Positions 46,692 through 55,030 of a stretch of DNA of 64,000 nucleotides are shown here, in pieces. Source of the stretch: UBA3700 sp002372775 (lineage in GTDB: Bacteria; Bacillota; Clostridia; Christensenellales; UBA3700); assembly GCA_946615965.1 (NCBI GenBank), contig CAMOIC010000001.1, forward strand, positions 62,001 to 126,000, written 5' to 3'. Positions within the stretch are counted from its first letter, which is position 1; the number at the start of each line of letters is the position of its first letter. The notes under the pieces were generated by a model that worked only from the letters and a program-made list of their open reading frames with translations, did not search any database and was not told where the DNA came from. Made by a program: the position numbers and the translations under genes.

Positions 46692-47744
46692 CTATTTATC
46701 CTCACTATCTAAATCCATAGAAAGTTGCTCTACATAATGTGGCACTTTTCTACCTAGATGCTTATAAGCATCAGGAAGGCATATTCTACCACGTGGAGTT
46801 CTTGCTATAAAAGTAATTTGCATTAAATATGGTTCATACATATCCTCGATAGTATTAACATCTTCGCCTACTGCAGCAGCTAAAGTATCTAGGCCTACTG
46901 GACCACCATTAAATTTATCTATCATTATCTCTAGAATTCTTCTGTCAATTACATCAAGACCGAATTCATCGATTTCAAGCCTATTTAAAGATAAATCAGT
47001 TATTTGCTTATCTATAATTCCATTACCTTCGATTTCAGCAAAGTCTCTAATTCTCTTTAATAATCTATTTGCTATACGTGGTGTACCTCTAGATCTTTTA
47101 GCCATTTCAAGAGCACCATCTTCGTCAATAGCGATATTTAAAACTTTTGCTGAGTTCTTAATAATAGTAGATAGTTCCTCATTTGTATACATTTCAAGTC
47201 TAAATTGAACGCCAAATCTATCTCTAAGTGGAGAGGATAAAGAACCTGCTTTTGTTGTAGCCCCAACAAGAGTAAACTTTGGAACTGGAAGTCTTGTCAT
47301 ATTAGCAAGAGGACCTTTACCCCATACCATATCAATTGCAAAATCTTCCATTGCAGAATATAACTTTTCTTCTACTGATTTATTTAATCTATGAATTTCA
47401 TCAATAAATAAAACTTCGCCTTCTTGAAGTCCTGTTAATATTGCCGCTAAATCCGCAGCAGTATTTAAAGCTGGGCCTGACGTAACTTTAATTGAAGTTC
47501 CCATCTCGTTTGCAACGATATTTGCAAGTGTAGTTTTACCAAGACCTGGAGGACCATATAAAAGAATATGATCTAAAGGTTCTCCTCTTTTCTTTGCAGC
47601 TTTAATATAGACTTTTAGATTTGCTTTTACTTTTTCTTGTCCAATGTAAGACTCAAGAGTCTTGGGACGTAAAATATTTTCACTATCCGCATCTTGAATA
47701 GTTTCCATAGAAGACATAAATCTTTCTTCTTTATTGAAATCCAT
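46692..47744 (-). CDS. ruvB: Holliday junction branch migration helicase RuvB
   Basis: The 350-residue AAA+ motor has Walker A GPPGLGKT, Walker B FIDEIHRL, the GATTKAGSLSSPLRDRFG sensor/arginine region and a C-terminal winged helix. With RuvA it drives branch migration at Holliday junctions. The ATG overlaps the ruvA stop in a TAATG junction; AAGGAG lies nine bases upstream. Confidence 0.97.
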   Translation of the reverse strand: MDFNKEERFMSSMETIQDADSENILRPKTLESYIGQEKVKANLKVYIKAAKKRGEPLDHILLYGPPGLGKTTLANIVANEMGTSIKVTSGPALNTAADLAAILTGLQEGEVLFIDEIHRLNKSVEEKLYSAMEDFAIDMVWGKGPLANMTRLPVPKFTLVGATTKAGSLSSPLRDRFGVQFRLEMYTNEELSTIIKNSAKVLNIAIDEDGALEMAKRSRGTPRIANRLLKRIRDFAEIEGNGIIDKQITDLSLNRLEIDEFGLDVIDRRILEIMIDKFNGGPVGLDTLAAAVGEDVNTIEDMYEPYLMQITFIARTPRGRICLPDAYKHLGRKVPHYVEQLSMDLDSEDK

Positions 47745-48340
47745 TAACGCATACTCCTTAGAACTAATCTAATTAAGTCTTCAAGTGTATCAGCATCTTT
47801 TCTACATTCAGCAACTCTTCTTGTAGCTTCGCCCTTTGTCATCCCTAATGAAGCAAGAGCAAGAACGGCATCTTGAGATAACTTATCTTGAGCTTTATGA
47901 ATTGGAGAAATATCATCTGTCATTGAATCAATATCTTCTTCTTCAAGCTTTTCTTTTAATTCCATGATTATTCTCATAGCAGTTTTCTTACCGATACCTT
48001 TAACTTTTGCAAGCGCCTTATAATCCGAATTAACGATATTTAAAGCTAATGTCTTTGGATCAATAGAAGATAAAATAATAAGAGCTGTTTTTGGGCCAAC
48101 ACCAGAGATTGATGTCAACTTTAAGAACATACCCTTTTCTTCTTTTTCATAGAAACCATATAGTTTGATTGTGTCGTCAGTAACTTTTACTGTTGTGTAA
48201 ATAGTAATTTGTTTTCCAACTTCTCCAAGTTTTTGTAATGTGTTGTTAGAAACTAAAACATCATAACCGATGCCATTGCACTCAACGACTAATCTTCCCT
48301 CTTCTATATATGCTACTTTACCTGTGATTGAATAATACAT
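47744..48340 (-). CDS. ruvA: Holliday junction DNA helicase subunit RuvA
   Basis: The 198-residue RuvA has an N-terminal OB domain, helix-hairpin-helix motifs (TSISGVGPKTALIILSS and AKVKGIGKKTAMRIIMEL) and a C-terminal RuvB-binding domain. No ribosome site precedes the ATG. A TATAAT ends five bases upstream, suggesting a leaderless transcript. mscL is divergent from it. ruvC, normally directly upstream, lies 2.7 kb away. Confidence 0.96.
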   Translation of the reverse strand: MYYSITGKVAYIEEGRLVVECNGIGYDVLVSNNTLQKLGEVGKQITIYTTVKVTDDTIKLYGFYEKEEKGMFLKLTSISGVGPKTALIILSSIDPKTLALNIVNSDYKALAKVKGIGKKTAMRIIMELKEKLEEEDIDSMTDDISPIHKAQDKLSQDAVLALASLGMTKGEATRRVAECRKDADTLEDLIRLVLRSMR

Positions 48341-48345
48341 ACGTA

Positions 48346-48377
48346 ATTATATTAAAATATTAAAGAAATAAAGTCAA
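48346..48377 (-). promoter_or_regulatory. Promoter of ruvA, next to the start codon
   Basis: A TATAAT at 48346-48351 ends five bases before the ruvA ATG. TTGACT lies at 48372-48377, 20 bp from that box or 17 bp from an overlapping TAATAT at 48349-48354. Either choice puts transcription start at or within a few bases of the ATG. Confidence 0.45.
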
Positions 48378-48396
48378 TGAAACTAAGGATTAGACA

Positions 48397-48425
48397 TTGA
48401 ATAATTGAGGCCTATATTCTATAAT
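48397..48425 (+). promoter_or_regulatory. Promoter of mscL
   Basis: TTGAAT (48397-48402), a 17-bp spacer and a perfect TATAAT (48420-48425) lie about 38 nt before the mscL ATG, which has GGGAG. Confidence 0.65.
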
Positions 48426-48463
48426 AATTTTAATAATAAAATTAACAAAGGGAGTCTATTTAT

Positions 48464-49060
48464 ATGAAAAAGTGGCTAAATGAATTTAAGACATTTATTT
48501 CTCGTGGAAGCGTAATGGACCTTGCTGTTGGTACTATTATTGGTGGTGCTTTTACTGCAATCGTTACTGCTCTATCTAATGGTATTTTAAAACCATTGAT
48601 CAATACTATAATCTACTACTGCGCAGGTGGAAATACAGAAGCTCTATCTTCTATGTATAGCGTTCTTGTCGGAGTTTACAAAATAGACGAAGCTACTGGT
48701 TCTCAAGTATTAGATTTAGCAAATTCTGTATATATTGACTGGGGTGCTTTTATCTCTGCAATTATAAACTTCATCTTAATCGCTATAGTTCTATTCCTTA
48801 TCGTTAAAGCATTTAATACTGTTAAAACCGCAAACTCAACAATTACAGATAAGAAAAAGATTCTACAAGTTAAGATTGATAAAGGCATTAAGTTAACAAA
48901 GAAAGAAGAAAAGATGAAAGCAGAAATCGAAGCTGCTGAAGCTGAAGAAGCTGCTAAGAAAGCTGAGGAAGAAGCAAAGGCTGCTGAAGAAGCTAAGAAG
49001 CCAACCCAAGAAGAATTACTTGCTGAAATCCTTGCAGAATTAAAAAAGAAAAACAAATAA
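48464..49060 (+). CDS. mscL: Large-conductance mechanosensitive channel
   Basis: The only plus-strand gene encodes a 198-residue MscL, an osmotic emergency valve. The N-terminal amphipathic segment and first helix (RGSVMDLAVGTIIGGAFTAIV) are typical. The second helix is near 105-125. The C-terminal region is longer than the usual 130-150 total and forms an Ala/Glu/Lys-rich coil (about 145-185) ending in a short amphipathic piece. It lies between ruvA (divergent) and rloB (convergent), away from its usual contexts. Confidence 0.95.
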   Translation: MKKWLNEFKTFISRGSVMDLAVGTIIGGAFTAIVTALSNGILKPLINTIIYYCAGGNTEALSSMYSVLVGVYKIDEATGSQVLDLANSVYIDWGAFISAIINFILIAIVLFLIVKAFNTVKTANSTITDKKKILQVKIDKGIKLTKKEEKMKAEIEAAEAEEAAKKAEEEAKAAEEAKKPTQEELLAEILAELKKKNK

Positions 49061-49075
49061 CTTTTTGTTTATAAC

Positions 49076-49105
49076 AAAATAGGGAGTAAATGCTCCCTAT
49101 TTTTC
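49076..49105. terminator. Bidirectional terminator between mscL and rloB
   Basis: Inverted arms AAAATAGGGAG and CTCCCTATTTT with a six-base loop (49087-49092) have T-runs on both strands, ending mscL from the left and rloB from the right. The rloB stop codon touches the hairpin. Confidence 0.9.
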
Positions 49106-49716
49106 TACTTTGAAAATCTCTTTTTAATATCTTCTATACACTCAAAGAATTTATACATATCACAATGAGGATTATGTTTTATCTTTTCTTTATATTTGCC
49201 CAGTTTCGCATCTATACTTAATGCATAATTTATAGCATCTTTTCTATTACCTGGAATATCTTTTTCATTAGTAATATTTCCAGGGGTATATCCTTTTATA
49301 ATCTTTTTGAGTGCCTCTTTTACTGATTTACTATCTTTAAATACTAGACCCGATTTTTTAGAATACATTAAAAACCAAATTTCGAATGTTGGATTTGATG
49401 TAATCAGTTCAACATCATTCTTTTTGCATTTATCCAGTATTTTCATAATATGATCTACTTGGATATCACTTAAATCAACATCAACAAGCAAGAATACTTT
49501 ATCCCCAAAATCTCTAGGCGATATTGCTTCTTCTTGCATATATTCGATTAATTCATCAAGCATTCCCTCTGGGTCTGTTTTATTCCCAGTAGCTTTTCTG
49601 ATATTAATCACATTTCTTTCATTAAAACTCTTTAAATAGTTACTCTCTGTAATTCCCTCTCCCTTTATAAGAATTATCGGAGCCCTTTCTCTAGTCTTAG
49701 TATTCTTACTCCTCAT
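49105..49716 (-). CDS. rloB: RloB-family protein (AbiL-type defence effector, TOPRIM-like)
   Basis: The 203-residue protein has the RloB layout. An early acidic motif LIKGEGITESNYL has E20 and E24. A beta strand ends in the D-x-D motif LLVDVDLSD (D79, D81). The family signature SNPTFEIWFL is at 107-116. The acidic residues match the pattern of TOPRIM nucleases. RloB works with the RloA ATPase in abortive-infection modules (AbiL). The ribosome site AGGAG lies in the end of rloA, two bases away. The product probably acts on nucleic acid once RloA is triggered; that is inference. Confidence 0.82.
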   Translation of the reverse strand: MRSKNTKTRERAPIILIKGEGITESNYLKSFNERNVINIRKATGNKTDPEGMLDELIEYMQEEAISPRDFGDKVFLLVDVDLSDIQVDHIMKILDKCKKNDVELITSNPTFEIWFLMYSKKSGLVFKDSKSVKEALKKIIKGYTPGNITNEKDIPGNRKDAINYALSIDAKLGKYKEKIKHNPHCDMYKFFECIEDIKKRFSK

Positions 49717-49717
49717 T

Positions 49718-50968
49718 CTAATCTCCTAAATCTATATATGGAATTGCACCATATCTACCATTTAAATAATTCTTTAATCTCCTATCATCTTTTCTTATCT
49801 TAAATTCATCAAGTGAATAAATTTCCGATATTCCTGTCTTATAATCTTTATCAGCAAACCAATATTGATCTCTTCTCAACTTATTACTGTTTAGCAACAA
49901 CAAATTATGTGTACTAAATATCAATTGGCTATTGTATTTGTTTATTTCTTTATCATTGAACAACTTGATTATGTATTCTATTATTGATGGATGTAAACTC
50001 TTTTCTATTTCATCTACAACAAGAACTCTACTGCAGTCAAATGCCCTTTTTAATTTTGGAATTAAATGGAAGATGTTTTGAGTACCATTTGATTCCTTTA
50101 ATAAATTTAGCGAATACTCTTGGATTTCACCATTCTCATTTTCTATTTCATGCTTCATTTGAACTTCTAGTTGCTGAATAGGAACAAGCACACCTGCTGG
50201 ACCACCTATACGAGCAGCATCAACTTGCACCTCGTGTACTTTAATAGAATAATCAGTAATCTGAAAATCAGCTTCCTTAAGAACCTTCAATGCAAATTCT
50301 TTTAAATCCTTATCGTCTCTTTTATAACTTATTAAACTATCCGATGGAGTATTTGGTAGATGCTCAAAACTGCTATATGTGTCAATTCCTTCCATAAACC
50401 AATCAAACACAGGCTTTGTTTTACTATAGTTCCAATTAGTAGCAGTTGATAAAAACAATTTGTTATCAGTATTTTTCTTCAAAATCTCTGTTAATTGTTT
50501 TTGATCTTCCGTAATAAACTTATACTCATTTACATTTTCTCTAGCGAAAACAGTAGTAGGTTTTTGAGAATAATATGCAACCAATTTTTCTGATACTATT
50601 TTTGTTTCATCATATGCAAAACTATAGATATATTTTACCGAATCAATAAGTATAATAAATTCAAATTCAATTAAATCATCTTTCTTGTCAGTTTTGTTTT
50701 CAAATGCAAATGGATCGTAATATACATTTTTTGTACCAGGCTGATTAATATTAGAATTTCTAACCATCATTATAGCCGCAGTAAAAGCACGCATAAAATT
50801 TGATTTACCGGAAGCGTTTGGACCAAACATCGAAGCTACTTTCAACACTTCACCTGCTGATGTAGAAAAATAGTTATTTTCTAATTCATCACCAACACCT
50901 TTTTCCATTGAAAAAGTTGTTTTATTCTTAAATGATTTAAAATTGTTTATACTAAATTCTAGTAACAT
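49718..50968 (-). CDS. rloA: RloA-like AAA15/OLD-type ATPase of a defence pair
   Basis: The 416-residue protein is an SMC-like ATPase of the AAA_15 group. It starts LEFSINNFKSFKNKTTFSM, then Walker A GPNASGKS (49-56), a Walker B VLVVDEIEKSLHPS near 320, and a histidine switch in IFSTHNLLLLN near 352. The middle is a family-specific insertion. Such ATPases pair with RloB (AbiLi/AbiLii) or with other effectors in phage defence. AGGAG precedes the ATG and no other gene lies in the operon. It has no obvious mobility genes around it. Confidence 0.82.
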   Translation of the reverse strand: MLLEFSINNFKSFKNKTTFSMEKGVGDELENNYFSTSAGEVLKVASMFGPNASGKSNFMRAFTAAIMMVRNSNINQPGTKNVYYDPFAFENKTDKKDDLIEFEFIILIDSVKYIYSFAYDETKIVSEKLVAYYSQKPTTVFARENVNEYKFITEDQKQLTEILKKNTDNKLFLSTATNWNYSKTKPVFDWFMEGIDTYSSFEHLPNTPSDSLISYKRDDKDLKEFALKVLKEADFQITDYSIKVHEVQVDAARIGGPAGVLVPIQQLEVQMKHEIENENGEIQEYSLNLLKESNGTQNIFHLIPKLKRAFDCSRVLVVDEIEKSLHPSIIEYIIKLFNDKEINKYNSQLIFSTHNLLLLNSNKLRRDQYWFADKDYKTGISEIYSLDEFKIRKDDRRLKNYLNGRYGAIPYIDLGD

Positions 50969-51078
50969 ACAAATTCTCCTAGTAGTTCAAATATACAACT
51001 ATTAAAAGAGAATATCAAGAATATTTATAAATATTTTTCTAATTTATGTGATTTTTTTACAAATTTTGCAATAATAAT

Positions 51079-51588
51079 TTATTTTCTATATTGTTCACCA
51101 ATTCTGAATTGATTAGCAAACAAATTACTTTTAGTATGAGTAAGTGCAAGAGCTAAAGCATCTGCAGCATCATCTGGCTTTGGAATAGAAGCTAGATTTA
51201 AATATTTAGAGACCATATATTGAATTTGCTTCTTCTCTGCTTTACCATAACCGGTCATTGTCATTTTAACTTGAAGCGGAGTATATTCAAATAGATTTGG
51301 ACATTTATTTAAACAAGCAAGTAATACTACACCTCTTGCTTGAGCTACGTTAATACCCGTTGTTGTATTAGTATTAAAGAATAATTCTTCAATAGCAACA
51401 GCATCTGGCTTGAATTTATCTAATATAGCATTCATGCCTTCATAAATCTTTTGTAATCTAACAGGAATTGTATCTTCTTTTGGAGTATTAATAACACCAT
51501 AGTCAACCACTGTAGATTTTCCCTTTTCTACAGATATAACACCATATCCTACAATGGCTAAACCTGGGTCTATTCCTAAAACTATCAT
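51079..51588 (-). CDS. ruvC: Crossover junction endodeoxyribonuclease RuvC
   Basis: The 169-residue resolvase has GIDPGLAIVGYG with D7, the AIEELFF glutamate and the DDAADALALAL aspartates of the RNase H-like active site. It cuts Holliday junctions processed by RuvAB. The ATG overlaps the proA stop in a TAATG junction. It is separated from ruvA by the mscL and rloAB insertion. Confidence 0.96.
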   Translation of the reverse strand: MIVLGIDPGLAIVGYGVISVEKGKSTVVDYGVINTPKEDTIPVRLQKIYEGMNAILDKFKPDAVAIEELFFNTNTTTGINVAQARGVVLLACLNKCPNLFEYTPLQVKMTMTGYGKAEKKQIQYMVSKYLNLASIPKPDDAADALALALTHTKSNLFANQFRIGEQYRK

Positions 51589-52829
51589 TATTGTCTAACT
51601 TGTCCGTTTCCTACAATGATGTATTTTTCACTTGTTAATTGTTTTAAAGCAAGAGGACCTCTTGCATGTAATTTTTGTGTAGAAATGCCTATTTCGGCCC
51701 CAAAACCAAACTCAAAGCCATCTGTAAATCTTGTAGATGTGTTTACATATAAGCATCCTGTGTCTACTTTCTTCTTAAAGATGTCTATAACTTTTTCATC
51801 TGTAGCAATAATAGCGTCTGAGTGTTTTGTATTATTTGCATTGATTTGATCAATAGCTGCTACATAGTCATCTACAATAGAAACAGTAAGAATATAATCT
51901 TCATGTTCTTTCTTATATTCTTCTTCATCACAAAGTTGAGCTCCTGGAACTAAATCGCAAATCTCTTGGTTACCATTAATTACGCAACCATCTTTTACCA
52001 TTCTTACAACAAGTTGTGGAATCTTATTTGCAATTGCTCTATCTACTAATAATTGCTCTAATGCGTTACAAGTAGATGGTCTACTCATTTTGGCATTATA
52101 GATAACTTTTTCAGCTAATGCTAAATCTGCACTTTCATGAATGTACATATGGCAGTTACCACCTGATGAAGCAACAACTGGCATTGTAGCATTTTCTAGT
52201 ACGAATTTCTTTAATCCATTGCCGCCTCTTGGAATAACGACATCAATACAATCACCTTGTTTTAATAGTTCTTGTGTTGATTCACGAGTTGTATCGTCAA
52301 TAAAACATACGATATTCTCGTCATAGCCATTATCCTTAAGTGCTTTTGCAACGATTTCATGTAAAACTCTGTTAGAATTTATAGCTTCTTTTCCGCCACG
52401 AAGAACTACACAGTTACCACTCTTTAAACATAAAGCAGCAACATCAATTGTTACGTTTGGTCTAGATTCATAAATAACGCCGATTGTTCCTAGAGGAACT
52501 CTAACCTTCTTGAACATTAAACCATTCTTTGTAGTCCATTCGTCTGTAATTTCTCCAATTGGATCTGGAAGTGATGCAACTTGTCTTACACCTTCAACCA
52601 TTGTATTAATTCTAGAATCATTTAAAGTTAAACGGTCTATCATGGATTCAGATAAAACACCTGTTGCATTTGCAATATCGATTTTATTCGCAGAGTAAAT
52701 TTGCTCTTTAGCGTCTAAAATAGCAGAAGCAATGCATTCAAGCATTGCATTCTTCTCTTGAGTTGTAGCTGCAGCTAATTGAAATGCAGCCTTTCTTGCT
52801 TTTAAACAAATTTCTCTAACTGTTGACAT
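51588..52829 (-). CDS. proA: Glutamate-5-semialdehyde dehydrogenase (gamma-glutamyl phosphate reductase)
   Basis: The 413-residue ProA reduces gamma-glutamyl phosphate for proline synthesis. The catalytic cysteine is in MSRPSTCNALEQLLVD, and RFTDGFEFGFGAEIGIST near the C-terminus is the usual second motif. It lies between yebC and ruvC without proB or proC, an unusual place. An AGAGGA ribosome site is present. The enzyme itself looks complete. Confidence 0.95.
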   Translation of the reverse strand: MSTVREICLKARKAAFQLAAATTQEKNAMLECIASAILDAKEQIYSANKIDIANATGVLSESMIDRLTLNDSRINTMVEGVRQVASLPDPIGEITDEWTTKNGLMFKKVRVPLGTIGVIYESRPNVTIDVAALCLKSGNCVVLRGGKEAINSNRVLHEIVAKALKDNGYDENIVCFIDDTTRESTQELLKQGDCIDVVIPRGGNGLKKFVLENATMPVVASSGGNCHMYIHESADLALAEKVIYNAKMSRPSTCNALEQLLVDRAIANKIPQLVVRMVKDGCVINGNQEICDLVPGAQLCDEEEYKKEHEDYILTVSIVDDYVAAIDQINANNTKHSDAIIATDEKVIDIFKKKVDTGCLYVNTSTRFTDGFEFGFGAEIGISTQKLHARGPLALKQLTSEKYIIVGNGQVRQ

Positions 52830-52832
52830 TAA

Positions 52833-53576
52833 TTAGTCCTCTTCCTCTTGTTCGAATAAAATACCATTATGATATACGTTTTGAACGTCATCATCTTCTT
52901 CAAGCATATCGATTAATCTTTGAACCTTAGCTGTTTGTTCTTCATCAAGTTCAATTGTATTTGATGGAACTCTAGAAACTTCAGCAGAAACGATCTTGAT
53001 TGAAGAATCCTTTTCAAGAGTTTCTCTAACTTGTGAGAAATTAGCAACACTTGTTCTGATTTCGAAAACGTCTTCATCAGCGATAACGTCATCAGCGCCA
53101 GCATCAAGAGCTGTCATCATGATTTCGTCCTCATCATGGCCTTCTGCTTCAATAATAATAACGCCCATTGTGTCGAACATATAAGATACGCAACCACTAA
53201 CACCTAGTGAACCACCGCACTTATCGAAATACATTCTAACGTTACCAACTGTTCTATTAACCTTATCTGTTAATGTATCTACTATCATAGCTACGCCACA
53301 TGGAGCATATCCTTCATATGTGTTTTCTACGTAGTTTACTGCATCACCATCACCAGCAGCCTTTTTAATACCTCTGTTGATATTATCATTAGGCATATTA
53401 GCAGCCTTAGCTTTAGCGATAACATCTCTTAATTTTGCGTTATTTGCAGGATCTGGACCGCCAGCTTTAACTGCTACAGCGATTTCTCTACCGATTTTCG
53501 TAAAAACGTTAGCACGAGCAGCGTCGTTCTTACCCTTCTTCATTTGAATATTGTGCCATTTGCTATGTCCTGACAT
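52833..53576 (-). CDS. yebC: YebC/PmpR family protein (TACO1-like)
   Basis: The 247-residue protein begins MSGHSKWHNIQMKKGKNDAAR, the invariant start of the YebC family, and has the NIEDAYEGYAP-like segment as NTYEGYAPCGVAMIVD. Members act as transcription regulators (PmpR) or, more recently, as translation factors that relieve ribosome pausing. It usually precedes ruvCAB; here proA comes between. AAAGGAG precedes the start. Confidence 0.95.
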   Translation of the reverse strand: MSGHSKWHNIQMKKGKNDAARANVFTKIGREIAVAVKAGGPDPANNAKLRDVIAKAKAANMPNDNINRGIKKAAGDGDAVNYVENTYEGYAPCGVAMIVDTLTDKVNRTVGNVRMYFDKCGGSLGVSGCVSYMFDTMGVIIIEAEGHDEDEIMMTALDAGADDVIADEDVFEIRTSVANFSQVRETLEKDSSIKIVSAEVSRVPSNTIELDEEQTAKVQRLIDMLEEDDDVQNVYHNGILFEQEEED

Positions 53577-53640
53577 AAAAAAATCTCCTTTAAACTATCT
53601 ATACCCTCTTATTATATATAAATATACACGAGAATATCAA

Positions 53641-54393
53641 TTATTTTCTAAATGTTAGTTGGTATAGTGCAACAGATAAAGCAACAGCTGCATTTAAAGA
53701 TTCAATATCCCCAACCATAGGTAAAGATATTAATTTATTGCACTTTTCTTTTAAAAGTTGAGATACTCCATGTGCTTCATTTCCAACAACTAAAGCGAAT
53801 GGAGTTGGCATGTCTAAATTATCAAAAATATCACTGCCATGCATATCTAAAGTAACTAAGTTATAGTCCTTTAAATTTGCAAAAATCTCATCATAAGTAG
53901 AGTTTATTATATTAACTCTAAATAGACCTCCCATAGATGATCTAACAACTTTTGGAGAGGTGTAATCAACAGTGTTAATTGCAAAGATTGTTTTAACCCC
54001 ACAAGCAACACATGTTCTAATAATAGTACCCATATTACCAGGGTCTGAAACTCCATCAAGAACAACAACATTACCCTCTTTTTCAAATGGTTTTGTAACC
54101 AATTTAACAACACACAAAATACCACAAGGAGTTTGTGTGTCAGATAATGCTTTCATAACCTTTTCATCAACAAGATAAACAATACTATCGTCGTACTTAT
54201 TTACTATATCTTCGAATTGAGATAATTTATCTTTTTCAACAAATAAACTCAAAACATCTACACTTTTTGGTAAATCCTTGATAATATTTGCACCTTCAAC
54301 GACAAATTGACCTAAAGAATATCTACTAGACTTATCTTTAAGCTCTTTAACTTGTTTTATTATTTGGTTTGATGTTGATGTAATCTCTTTCAT
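53641..54393 (-). CDS. TrmH/SpoU-family RNA 2'-O-methyltransferase
   Basis: The 250-residue protein has an N-terminal substrate-binding domain and a SPOUT methylase domain. The three motifs are DGVSDPGNMGTIIRTC, LVVGNEAHGVS and LPMVGDIESLNAAVALSVALY. It probably methylates a ribose of rRNA or tRNA; this subgroup commonly follows rplT in Firmicutes. The ATG has no Shine-Dalgarno and lies directly after the rplT terminator. Confidence 0.9.
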   Translation of the reverse strand: MKEITSTSNQIIKQVKELKDKSSRYSLGQFVVEGANIIKDLPKSVDVLSLFVEKDKLSQFEDIVNKYDDSIVYLVDEKVMKALSDTQTPCGILCVVKLVTKPFEKEGNVVVLDGVSDPGNMGTIIRTCVACGVKTIFAINTVDYTSPKVVRSSMGGLFRVNIINSTYDEIFANLKDYNLVTLDMHGSDIFDNLDMPTPFALVVGNEAHGVSQLLKEKCNKLISLPMVGDIESLNAAVALSVALYQLTFRK

Positions 54394-54400
54394 TTTCTTT

Positions 54401-54431
54401 TTAAAAAGGCAACCTATTTCGAGGTTGCCTT
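54401..54431 (-). terminator. Terminator of infC-rpmI-rplT
   Basis: A perfect 10-bp stem (AAGGCAACCT / AGGTTGCCTT) with a six-base loop and a following TTTAA tail lies about 20 nt past the rplT stop. Confidence 0.88.
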
Positions 54432-54451
54432 AATAATTCGCTAAATTATTA

Positions 54452-54796
54452 TTAAGCTTTAGCCTTTTCACAAAGATCTGAAAAAGCCTTTGGATCAGAA
54501 ACTGCTAAATCAGCTAAAACCTTACGATTTAAGTCGATGCCGTTCTTCTTTAATCCGTGCATTAATGTGCTGTAGTTCATGTTGTTCATTCTAGCAGCTG
54601 CATTGATACGAGCGATCCATAATTGTCTGAAATCTCTCTTCTTTCTTCTTCTTCCAGCAAATGCATAATTGCCAGACTTCATAACTGCTTGACGTGCAAC
54701 TCTATATAATTTTGACTTAGCACCAAAGTAACCCTTGGCTTGCTTCATTATTTTTCTACGCTTCTTAACTGCGTTAACTGCTCTCTTAATTCTCAT
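54452..54796 (-). CDS. rplT: 50S ribosomal protein L20
   Basis: The 114-residue L20 has KRRKIMKQAKGYFGAKSKLYR and GRRRKKRDFRQLWIARINAAAR, both standard. It binds 23S rRNA early in assembly and, in Firmicutes, represses its own operon by binding the infC leader. It is the third gene after infC and rpmI. Confidence 0.98.
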   Translation of the reverse strand: MRIKRAVNAVKKRRKIMKQAKGYFGAKSKLYRVARQAVMKSGNYAFAGRRRKKRDFRQLWIARINAAARMNNMNYSTLMHGLKKNGIDLNRKVLADLAVSDPKAFSDLCEKAKA

Positions 54797-54812
54797 AGTC
54801 TATGTCCTCCAA

Positions 54813-55001
54813 TTAGATTAAATCCTTAATTGTCTTCTCTTGTGTAGAGTCAACATATGCTGTTTTTCTTAGAGAACGCATTCTCTTTGAATTCTTCTTT
54901 GTTAAGATGTGTCTTCTGTTCATCTTAGCTCTTTTAATCTTGCCACTTCCTGTTAATCTGAAACGCTTTTTAGCGCCGCTCTTTGTCTTTTGCTTAGGCA
55001 T
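54813..55001 (-). CDS. rpmI: 50S ribosomal protein L35
   Basis: The 62-residue L35 reads MPKQKTKSGAKKRFRLTGSG and ends with a KNSKRMRSLRK-type region as usual. It sits between infC and rplT with a GGAGG ribosome site. Confidence 0.98.
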   Translation of the reverse strand: MPKQKTKSGAKKRFRLTGSGKIKRAKMNRRHILTKKNSKRMRSLRKTAYVDSTQEKTIKDLI

Positions 55002-55030
55002 GGTCTAAACCTCCAAATTTTATACTATAT

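Noticed and set aside
48703..49056. Minus-strand open frame opposite mscL
   Set aside because: It is the complement of the Ala/Glu/Lys-rich MscL tail, giving a Ser/Ala/Phe repeat-like product.
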